Origin: Methylophilaceae bacterium
Lineage (GTDB): Bacteria; Pseudomonadota; Gammaproteobacteria; Burkholderiales; Methylophilaceae
DNA: 64,000 bases
Assembly: GCA_018398995.1 (NCBI GenBank)
Contig: CP073759.1
Coordinates: 310,001-374,000 of the forward strand
Direction of reading: 5' to 3'
The translations under genes and the position numbers were made by a program. The notes under the pieces are model-generated. The model was not told where the DNA came from, did no database searches, and worked only from the letters and a program-made list of their open reading frames with translations. Positions 57,102 through 64,000 of the stretch are shown piece after piece. Within the stretch, counting starts at the first letter, position 1. Each line of letters opens with the position of its first letter.

Positions 57102-57473
57102 TTATTTATTTTTTGCAGCTTCATCCGCATAATATTGATGCAATGCGCTCATGTCTTTTTCGCGTGCCCATTTGATAATCTCATCTAATGCTGGCGCACC
57201 AATTTCTCCTTGTTGCGCATGAATGCCCGCCTGTTCACGCACCACTAAAATACCTGGAATTTTATTAACATCAAAATATTCAGCTATTTCAGGATCTTGC
57301 TCTGTATCTACCATGCCAAAGACAATGTCAGGATTTTTTTCAGCAGCCGCTTCAAAAACTGGGGTAAATGCAACACAAGGGTCACACCAAGGCGCCCAAA
57401 AATCGACGATCACAAAGTCATTTTTTTCTATTGTGTCTTTAAAATTCTCTTTTGTCAGCGTTACAACTGCCAT
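57102..57473 (-). CDS. thioredoxin-family protein with CDPC active site
   Basis: This 123-residue protein has the thioredoxin fold with the active site WAPWCDPCVAF (Cys30, Cys33) instead of the usual CGPC, and the cis-proline segment NKIPGILVV. The C-terminus is extended by a helical, Lys/Asp-rich tail. It is cytosolic (no signal peptide). The altered CxxC should shift redox potential, so a specialised reductase is more likely than the main TrxA. Confidence 0.85.
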   Translation of the reverse strand: MAVVTLTKENFKDTIEKNDFVIVDFWAPWCDPCVAFTPVFEAAAEKNPDIVFGMVDTEQDPEIAEYFDVNKIPGILVVREQAGIHAQQGEIGAPALDEIIKWAREKDMSALHQYYADEAAKNK

Positions 57474-57509
57474 GGGGTGTCCTATAAAGTAAATTAAAAT
57501 AACATTTTA

Positions 57510-58109
57510 TCAGATGATAGGCTTATTCCACACACCATCGTAAAACAGCTCACCTAATGTGCTTCGCTTGCGTGGTGCTAGCGCACGCTCTTTACGCTCA
57601 TCCGATAAACTATCTATATGGGCTTCATAGCCAACAGCAAGCATCGACAATAGTTCAATCTGAGTAGGAATACCAAATTTGGTACGCGCTTGCTCGCCAT
57701 TAAAGCCACCCATTTGGTGAGTGACCAATCCCATACTGGTTGCTTGCAGACATAAGCTAACAGCAGCAGCGCCTGTATCATACGCGCTCCAGCGATTGGG
57801 TTTTTGATTATGACTAAACAAGGTGTCTGCGCAAATCAATATCAAAACAGGGGCATCTTTTGCCCAATCTTGATTGCCTGGCACAATACAATCAAAAGCA
57901 CCCTTCCAGGCTTCGGCATCCTGCGTTTTATCCCACACGATGAAACGCCAGGGCTCATCACCAAAACAAGATGGCGCCCAACGTGCAGCCTCTAACAAAC
58001 TCAGAATTTGCGTTTGGCTTACCGTTTTATGAGGATCATATGCGCGCGGACTCCAACGGTGCGCAATGATATCGTGGATGGGGGCTTGTGTTATTGCTGG
58101 TTTTTGCAT
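57510..58109 (-). CDS. nitroreductase-family flavoprotein
   Basis: This 199-residue FMN protein of the nitroreductase family shows HDIIAHRWSPRAYDP near the start, AARWAPSCFGDEPWRFIVW, DTGAAAVSLCLQATSMGL and LLSMLAVGYE. These enzymes reduce quinones, nitroaromatics or other electrophiles with NAD(P)H. It lies downstream of the old-yellow-enzyme gene (45 bases, same strand). Confidence 0.87.
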   Translation of the reverse strand: MQKPAITQAPIHDIIAHRWSPRAYDPHKTVSQTQILSLLEAARWAPSCFGDEPWRFIVWDKTQDAEAWKGAFDCIVPGNQDWAKDAPVLILICADTLFSHNQKPNRWSAYDTGAAAVSLCLQATSMGLVTHQMGGFNGEQARTKFGIPTQIELLSMLAVGYEAHIDSLSDERKERALAPRKRSTLGELFYDGVWNKPII

Positions 58110-58154
58110 GTATTCATTCCAATCAATTGTTACTATTGTTATCTATTTTTAAAA

Positions 58155-59234
58155 TCAATGCGCTAAGAAGGGATAGTCAATATAGCCTTCTGCACTACCA
58201 CCATAAAATGTATCACTATTTGCTTCATTCAATGGCGCATCTATTTTAAAGCGTGCGACTAAATCTGGATTTGCGATAAACGGCACACCAAAAGCAATAC
58301 AATCGGCGTGACCACTGGCAATCGCCGCATTTCCACGTGCTTTATCGTAACTCAAATTGGCCATGTACTTGCCTTTAAATAGCGTTCTGTAAGCAGAAAA
58401 ATCAAATGGTGCCGCCACCCCGCCGCCATGAATGCCACCTTCCACCACATGTAAATAAGCCAAATTAAATTGATTAAGCGCCATCGCAACATAATTAAAT
58501 ATGGCTTGCGGATTGCTATCCTGCATATCATTAAATGGGTTAACAGGTGAAAGTCGCACGCCCACTTTATCCGAACCAATGATACCAACTACCGCTTCTG
58601 TCACTTCTAATAATAAGCGAGCGCGATTCTCGACGCTGCCGCCATAGGCATCAATACGTTGATTGCTACCATCGCGTAAAAACTGATCCAATAAATAACC
58701 GTTGGCGGCATGAATTTCCACCCCATCAAAGCCCGCTGCAATCGCGCATTTGGTTGCATGCACATAGTCCTGCACAATCGCAGGCAACTCATGAGCTGCT
58801 AATGCACGCGGCTCCATATAGTCTTGCAAACCTTGATACGTAAACGCTTGTCCGGCAGGCTTGATAGCAGAAGGCGCCACAGGCAATGCATTATTGGGTA
58901 ATAAACTAGGATGAGAAATACGTCCGACATGCCATAACTGAATGACAATTTTTCCACCTTTGGCATGCACAGCTTCCGTCACTTTTTTCCATCCAGCCAC
59001 TTGCTCATCCGTATAAATACCAGGCAATGCAGGATAACCATGTGCCATACTAGAAATGGGCGTTGCTTCGGTCACAATGAGGCCTGCAGTCGCACGCTGT
59101 TCATAATAGCTTACGTTAATTGCTTGCGGCACACCGCCCTCGCCTGCACGGTTACGTGTAAGTGGTGCCATCACTACTCTATTACTCAAATTAATGCTGC
59201 CTAAACTAACGGCAGAAAACAAATCAGCTGTCAT
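58155..59234 (-). CDS. alkene reductase (old yellow enzyme family)
   Basis: This FMN-dependent ene-reductase of 359 residues shows VMAPLTRNRAGEGGVPQ, QLWHVGRISHPS, DGVEIHAANGYLLDQFLRDGSN (with His and Asn for substrate) and GSAEGYIDYPFL. It is like NemA/OYE proteins that reduce activated alkenes and nitro compounds. It is the middle gene of a likely pirin-yceI-OYE-nitroreductase series. Confidence 0.92.
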   Translation of the reverse strand: MTADLFSAVSLGSINLSNRVVMAPLTRNRAGEGGVPQAINVSYYEQRATAGLIVTEATPISSMAHGYPALPGIYTDEQVAGWKKVTEAVHAKGGKIVIQLWHVGRISHPSLLPNNALPVAPSAIKPAGQAFTYQGLQDYMEPRALAAHELPAIVQDYVHATKCAIAAGFDGVEIHAANGYLLDQFLRDGSNQRIDAYGGSVENRARLLLEVTEAVVGIIGSDKVGVRLSPVNPFNDMQDSNPQAIFNYVAMALNQFNLAYLHVVEGGIHGGGVAAPFDFSAYRTLFKGKYMANLSYDKARGNAAIASGHADCIAFGVPFIANPDLVARFKIDAPLNEANSDTFYGGSAEGYIDYPFLAH

Positions 59235-59258
59235 TCTTATCCCTTTATTGTGTATCGT

Positions 59259-59837
59259 TTATTTTGCTTTAATCGCTTCAATAAACAAAGTTACTTCTAT
59301 ATCGTCGCCGATTGGCGCATTGCTTTCTTTCATCCAACCAAACCCATAGTCAGAGGCTTTAATTATCGTTGCCGCTTCAAATCCAGCACGTTGTCCGCCC
59401 CATGGATCAGCGCCAAAGCCTAACACTTTAAAAGGCATCGTGATTGATTTTGTGACGCCATGCAAAGTGAAATCACCCGTCATCAGCCCTTCAGTTGCAG
59501 AAGTCGCTTTTATAGACTTGCTAATAAAGGTTATTTCACCAAAATTAACCGCATCTAAATATTCTGATTTTTGAATATGCTCATCACGTTTAGCTAATCC
59601 AGTATTCACACTCGCAACCGCAATCTTAGCTTCCACACTTGATTTTTCTAAGTGATCCCTATCAATCTTAATCACACCTGTCACATCGGTAAAGCTGCCC
59701 GCCGTTTTAGCCACCACATGGCGAATAGTAAAATTGACAAAGCTGTGTTTATTATCAATTTGATAAGTGTCTGGAGCCGCCATCACACCATGGCACATCA
59801 ATAAAAAACTCAATAGTCCTACAAGCTGTTTTTTCAT
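59259..59837 (-). CDS. YceI-family periplasmic protein
   Basis: This 192-residue protein has a signal peptide (MKKQLVGLLSFLLMCHGVMA, cleavage near AAP) and a YceI lipocalin-like barrel: DTYQIDNKHSFVNFTIRHV, GVIKIDRDHLEKSSVE, GDFTLHGVTKSITMP. The family binds isoprenoid/polyprenyl lipids. The frame is open 23 codons further upstream into the pirin gene, but the signal peptide sets the start at 59837. Confidence 0.88.
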   Translation of the reverse strand: MKKQLVGLLSFLLMCHGVMAAPDTYQIDNKHSFVNFTIRHVVAKTAGSFTDVTGVIKIDRDHLEKSSVEAKIAVASVNTGLAKRDEHIQKSEYLDAVNFGEITFISKSIKATSATEGLMTGDFTLHGVTKSITMPFKVLGFGADPWGGQRAGFEAATIIKASDYGFGWMKESNAPIGDDIEVTLFIEAIKAK

Positions 59838-59898
59838 TATTTCTACTCTTTCAAGAAAGTATCCGACCACCCATGCGGTCAAAAAGTTGCTGGTTTGT

Positions 59899-60606
59899 TT
59901 ATTCAATCACGGGCAGATCAAACCAGAGCAGCTCTGCAGCTGATTGAGCCTCTATTTCTACTGTTACTTCTTGTTCAATTTTAGCGGCGTCACCCGCTGT
60001 TAACGCAATGCCATTAACAAATACTTCACCTTTGGCAATTTGTAAATAGGCGCAACGCTTAATATACAAGTCCATCGCTACAGTAGATTGCGCTGATAAC
60101 AAGCTTGCATATAGACGTACATCTTGATGAATTTTCAACGCGTTGTCACTAAGCTCAGGCGATGCAATCAAACACCAACGATTCTTTTTTTGTTCCTGCG
60201 CAAAGTGTTTATCCTCATAACTGGGCGGCAAATTATTTTCTGCAGGCAATAACCAAATTTGCAACAAATGCACAGGCGCATCTGCCGATGCATTAAACTC
60301 GCTATGCCTGACGCCGCTACCCGCTGTCATCCGTTGCACATCACCAACACCAATCACAGCACCATTACCCAAACTGTCGCGATGGCGCAATTCGCCTGAC
60401 AAAATATAAGTAATAATTTCCATATCGCAGTGCGAATGCATGCCAAATCCGCCACCACCAGCAATCACATCCTCGTTAATCACCCGCAAAACCGAATAAC
60501 CCATATTGGCTGGATCATGATACTCAGCAAACGAAAAAGAGTGGCGTGCGTTTAACCACCCATGATCTGCATAACCACGTTCATCTGATTTTCTAATCTT
60601 TATCAT
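59899..60606 (-). CDS. pirin-family protein (YhhW-like)
   Basis: This 235-residue bicupin has the pirin motifs HGWLNARHSFSFAEYHDP, FGMHSHCDMEIITYIL (metal histidines) and GSGVRHSEFNASADAPVHLLQIWLLP. Some pirins are quercetin dioxygenases. It is divergent from a LysR regulator with two matching palindromic boxes in the 118-base gap, so it is probably that regulator's target. Confidence 0.9.
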   Translation of the reverse strand: MIKIRKSDERGYADHGWLNARHSFSFAEYHDPANMGYSVLRVINEDVIAGGGGFGMHSHCDMEIITYILSGELRHRDSLGNGAVIGVGDVQRMTAGSGVRHSEFNASADAPVHLLQIWLLPAENNLPPSYEDKHFAQEQKKNRWCLIASPELSDNALKIHQDVRLYASLLSAQSTVAMDLYIKRCAYLQIAKGEVFVNGIALTAGDAAKIEQEVTVEIEAQSAAELLWFDLPVIE

Positions 60607-60614
60607 CTAAAATT

Positions 60615-60710
60615 ATTCAATATAGTTGAATTAAAAATAGTATATTATATCGATTGAAATAGCATTCATAGCGGATATTTTTGCTTAACTTATTCAATTA
60701 ATCTGAATAA
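60615..60710. promoter_or_regulatory. twin TTCA-N7-TGAA boxes, candidate LysR operators
   Basis: Two perfect palindromes lie in the divergent gap: ATTCAATATAGTTGAAT (60615-60631) next to the pirin gene, and TTATTCA-N7-TGAATAA (60690-60710) next to the lysR gene. Both contain TTCA-N7-TGAA, which fits the T-N11-A shape of LysR-type boxes. Centres are about 77 bases apart. Binding is inferred. Confidence 0.6.
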
Positions 60711-60724
60711 AAAATGAACCCATT

Positions 60725-61627
60725 ATGTCACTTAACATATCAATAGAAGCGCTAGAAATTATTGACGCAATTGATCGCAAAGGGAGCTTTGCGGCAGCGG
60801 CAGAATCGTTATTCCGTGTCCCATCTGCGCTCACTTATAGCATTAAAAAGCTCGAAGAAGATTTAGGCGTTACTTTATTTGATCGCAGTGGGCATCGTGC
60901 CACATTAACGGCGGCTGGTGCAGCATTGCTGAAAGAAGGACGTCAGTTACTCAATGCAACGCTAGCACTGGAATCAAGAGTGAAGCGCATTGCAACTGGC
61001 ATTGAAACTGATATTAATATTTCCATCAGCGACCTATTTAGTATGTCGCCTATTTTTCATGTACTGGCTGATTTTTATGCACAAAACTTTGGCACCCGCA
61101 TTAAGCTCTCGCGCGAAGTATTTGGCGGTAGCTGGGACGCATTACTTTCAGGAGGTGCGCATATTTCCATTGGTGCCCCAGGCGACGTGCCGCCAGGTGG
61201 CGGTTATGCGACCAAACTATTAGGCCACTTGAGTTTTGTATTCGCCGTTGCACCTCATCATCCATTAGCTCAACAAGCCGAGCCCCTCAGCAATCAAGAC
61301 ATCATTGCTCATCGCGCTGTTGCTGCTGCGGACAGCTCACGCCATCTAGCGCCACGCACTTCAGGTATTTTATCAGGACAAGATGTATTAACAGTTCCAG
61401 ATATGCACGCAAAAATAATTGCACAAATCGCTGGGTTAGGTGTTGGATTTATACCCAAACAACTCGCACTACAATATCCAGACCAGCTCATCATTAAAGA
61501 GGTCGCCGAAGCAAAGCCAGTTGGCCCTATTTTTTTAGCTTGGCGTAATGACACAGAAATTGGCAAGGCACAACAGTGGTTAATTAAGCAACTGGCCCAA
61601 TTATCGCTAGAAGAGTTACTCATGTAA
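60725..61627 (+). CDS. LysR-family transcriptional regulator
   Basis: This 300-residue regulator has an N-terminal helix-turn-helix (AIDRKGSFAAAAESLFRVPSALTYSIKKLEEDLGVTLFDR) and a substrate-binding domain. It is divergent from the pirin-YceI-OYE-nitroreductase genes and likely controls them in response to electrophilic or quinone stress (inferred). The tadA gene follows 35 bases later. Confidence 0.92.
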   Translation: MSLNISIEALEIIDAIDRKGSFAAAAESLFRVPSALTYSIKKLEEDLGVTLFDRSGHRATLTAAGAALLKEGRQLLNATLALESRVKRIATGIETDINISISDLFSMSPIFHVLADFYAQNFGTRIKLSREVFGGSWDALLSGGAHISIGAPGDVPPGGGYATKLLGHLSFVFAVAPHHPLAQQAEPLSNQDIIAHRAVAAADSSRHLAPRTSGILSGQDVLTVPDMHAKIIAQIAGLGVGFIPKQLALQYPDQLIIKEVAEAKPVGPIFLAWRNDTEIGKAQQWLIKQLAQLSLEELLM

Positions 61628-61659
61628 TGCCACAATACCATTTTCCATGATTAAAATAA

Positions 61660-62135
<476 letters not shown>

Positions 62136-62136
<1 letters not shown>

Positions 62137-62160
62137 AAAAACCCGCCGAAGCGGGTTTTT
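62136..62160. terminator. rho-independent terminator after tadA
   Basis: An AAAAACCCGC/GCGGGTTTTT stem with loop CGAA begins at the tadA stop codon, between convergent tadA and the Bax-inhibitor-1 family gene. It probably serves both. Confidence 0.9.
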
Positions 62161-62174
62161 GATCAAGTTAGAAC

Positions 62175-62867
62175 CTAATCTCTGCTACCCATTAATGCCA
62201 TTAATAAATGCAATAAATGTGTAAACATATTGTGCAAGCTAATGTAAATACTTAATGTAGCCAATACATAGTTAGTTTGACCACCACGCACCACTTGGTT
62301 AATCTCATATAAGATAAAACCAGCCATCAACAACACAACCACCGCTGAAATGGTTAGCGATAGCGCAGGTACTTTGAAAAAGAAGTTAGCTAAAATGGCT
62401 AAAACAACTAACACAAAGCCAATTGTTAAAAATTTACCAAGGAAACTAAAGTCACGGTTAGTATTCGACGCAACAGCAGCCAGGGTTAGGAAGGAAGCCG
62501 CAGTACCGCCAGCTGCCAATGCAATTAACTGTGGGCCATTACTTAAACTTAAAGCGACTTGTAAGATTGGTCCTAACAATAAACCCATGATAAAAGTAAA
62601 GCCAAACAGTAGCCATACACCCGCTGGATTGTTTGCATTTTTAGTCACCAACCAACTCATGCCAAACACCGCTGCCATGATGCCGATAAAGGCAACGATT
62701 GGGCTGGCAGCAAATAAGAAAGAAAAATTAATACTCATACCGACCATTGCGCCAATCACAGTTGGAATCATGGTCAAGCCTAGCAATGCGTAAGTATTTC
62801 GCATTACTTTATTTGTAGCGCTAGAGACACTGCTCTCGCGACCTAATACTTCAATATTATCAGCCAT
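62175..62867 (-). CDS. Bax inhibitor-1/YccA-family membrane protein
   Basis: This 230-residue inner-membrane protein has seven hydrophobic segments and the family motif near the last helices, SIYISLHNMFTHLLHLL, with the acidic/His residues typical of bacterial BI-1/YccA proteins. These modulate FtsH proteolysis or calcium leak in other bacteria. It is transcribed alone. Confidence 0.9.
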   Translation of the reverse strand: MADNIEVLGRESSVSSATNKVMRNTYALLGLTMIPTVIGAMVGMSINFSFLFAASPIVAFIGIMAAVFGMSWLVTKNANNPAGVWLLFGFTFIMGLLLGPILQVALSLSNGPQLIALAAGGTAASFLTLAAVASNTNRDFSFLGKFLTIGFVLVVLAILANFFFKVPALSLTISAVVVLLMAGFILYEINQVVRGGQTNYVLATLSIYISLHNMFTHLLHLLMALMGSRD

Positions 62868-62985
62868 TAAATCAATTCCTTTATTAAAACTACCAAATGG
62901 TATTACTATCTAAGATAGCGACTATTGTTAAAAGTTTCAAGTAACAAATTGTGAATGTTTGATTAAACCTTACCAATCAATCGTA

Positions 62986-64000
62986 TTAAGCAAAAAAATC
63001 GCCTTCCGACTGCCCTACCATGGCAACGCGTTTCACGGCATCTGCAAATACGCCGCTTTCTCGCAATTGCGTTATGCTTTGCGGATGATGACCGCCATGC
63101 ATACGCGTTAATCGGATGATGCTTTGTGCAGACATTTTCCAAACCAAATTTTCTAATAGCTCATCCGCTAAATCTGGTCGATTACATAATAAAATCATAT
63201 CGCAGCCAGCGTGTAGTGCAGCCAAACTACGTGTTGTCACATCGCCACCCACGGTTGCGCCTTCCATGCTTAAATCGTCACTAAAAATCGCACCATTAAA
63301 ACCTAAACGTTCACGCAATACTTTTTGCAACCATTTTGTAGAAAAACCTGCTGGCTTATCATCCACTTTGGGATAAATCACATGCGCCGGCATCATCGCA
63401 GGCAAACCCTCATCAATCATGTGTATAAAAGGCTGCATATCATTTTGTGCGATTTGGTCAAACTCGCGCTCATCAACTGGAATGCTGACATGTGAATCGG
63501 CGACCACATAACCGTGTCCTGGAAAATGTTTACCTACTGCAGCCATACCACCTTTTTTCAGACCTTGCATTAAGCTAAACGCCAATTCATTTATCGCACG
63601 TGGATCCAAATGAAAAGCGCGGTCGCCAATCACCAAGCTATCGCCATAGTCCATATCCAAAATAGGGGTAAAACTAAAATCCACCCCATGCGCACGCAAT
63701 TCAGCCGCTAGAATCCAGCCCGCTTCAACAGCTAATGCCATCGCTTTTTTGCGGTCTTTATCCCATATTTTGCCAAACTCACGCATCGGTGGGATTTTGG
63801 TAAATCCTTCTCTAAACCTTTGTACACGCCCACCTTCATGGTCAACTGCAATCAATAATGGCGGTTGCCGCACTTTATGAATACTTGCTGTCAATGCTTT
63901 TAATTGCGCGCCATGTTCAAAATTACGCGCAAACAAAATAACACCCCCAACTAATGGGTGTTGTAAACGACGAATATCATCAGCAGTCAACTCCGTGCCG
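62986..64000 (-). CDS. nagZ: beta-N-acetylhexosaminidase NagZ (partial, N-terminus outside window)
   Basis: This family 3 glycosidase removes N-acetylglucosamine from muropeptides in peptidoglycan recycling. The visible 337 codons or so include GTELTADDIRRLQHPLVGGVILFARN, AVDHEGGRVQRFR, the catalytic loop GKHFPGHGYVVADSH and the nucleophile FSDDLSMEGATVGG. The frame is open through the right edge and probably about ten residues are missing; the TTG at 63990 is not the start. The C-terminus after about 330 residues is short, as usual for gram-negative NagZ. Confidence 0.94.
   Translation of the reverse strand, partial: GTELTADDIRRLQHPLVGGVILFARNFEHGAQLKALTASIHKVRQPPLLIAVDHEGGRVQRFREGFTKIPPMREFGKIWDKDRKKAMALAVEAGWILAAELRAHGVDFSFTPILDMDYGDSLVIGDRAFHLDPRAINELAFSLMQGLKKGGMAAVGKHFPGHGYVVADSHVSIPVDEREFDQIAQNDMQPFIHMIDEGLPAMMPAHVIYPKVDDKPAGFSTKWLQKVLRERLGFNGAIFSDDLSMEGATVGGDVTTRSLAALHAGCDMILLCNRPDLADELLENLVWKMSAQSIIRLTRMHGGHHPQSITQLRESGVFADAVKRVAMVGQSEGDFFA

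Noticed and set aside
59838-59906. 23-codon upstream extension of the YceI gene
   Set aside because: It would place a non-family segment before a clear signal peptide and overlap the pirin gene.

Overview
The window looks like a chromosomal piece of an AT-rich betaproteobacterium. The best fit is a methylotroph of the Methylophilaceae (Methylotenera/Methylophilus type). That assignment is inferred from gene content and order: a nuoA-E operon, secG-tpiA behind a tRNA-Leu, a pyruvate dehydrogenase complex with a lipoylated E3, and a methylcitrate-cycle island with AcnB, succinate dehydrogenase, class I fumarase and malic enzyme. No sequence search was possible. No rRNA, CRISPR array, phage or intact insertion sequence was seen.

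Layout. 1-3.4 kb: complex I genes nuoA-B-C-D-E on the minus strand, nuoE cut by the window edge, with an unannotated 48-codon ORF between nuoC and nuoD. 3.6-7.2 kb: tRNA-Leu(GAG), secG, tpiA, recJ and a COG4255-type gene. 7.5-10.6 kb: a persulfide/sulfite module of a Crp/Fnr-type regulator, an ETHE1-like sulfur dioxygenase, a BigR/SqrR-like repressor with the two expected cysteines, a DUF442 phosphatase-like protein and a TauE exporter. 10.9-21.9 kb: aceE-aceF and lpd, separated by two opposite-strand genes for a GH17/GT2 beta-glucan system; the larger one carries an in-frame stop. 22-29.4 kb: a SPOR protein, coaX, birA, glnS, a dead toxin-antitoxin pair, cysK, a GIY-YIG gene flanked by paired palindromic repeats, msrA and an internally deleted Y-family polymerase. 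29.4-31.5 kb: a cation antiporter and a methyltransferase fused to a membrane domain.

31.6-51.1 kb is the most interesting part. Two divergent operons are separated by a GntR-type regulator gene and a palindrome-rich intergenic region. The left operon runs maeB-sdhC-D-A-B-E, a CitE-like lyase, an acyl-CoA ligase, fumA, an EF-hand protein and acnB. The right operon runs a CitE-like lyase, a mesaconyl-CoA hydratase (Mch), a third CitE-like lyase, prpB, prpC and prpD. On paper this could activate a C5 dicarboxylate, hydrate it, cleave it to glyoxylate and propionyl-CoA, and burn the propionyl-CoA through the methylcitrate cycle to pyruvate and succinate, then to fumarate, malate and pyruvate. 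The individual enzyme families are known; the assembled route is an inference.

51.2-64 kb holds housekeeping and stress genes: purB, wrbA, a HugZ-like protein, surE-pcm-nlpD, a thioredoxin-like protein, a nitroreductase/old-yellow-enzyme/YceI/pirin set divergent from a LysR regulator with twin palindromic boxes, tadA, a Bax-inhibitor-1 family protein, and nagZ cut by the right edge.
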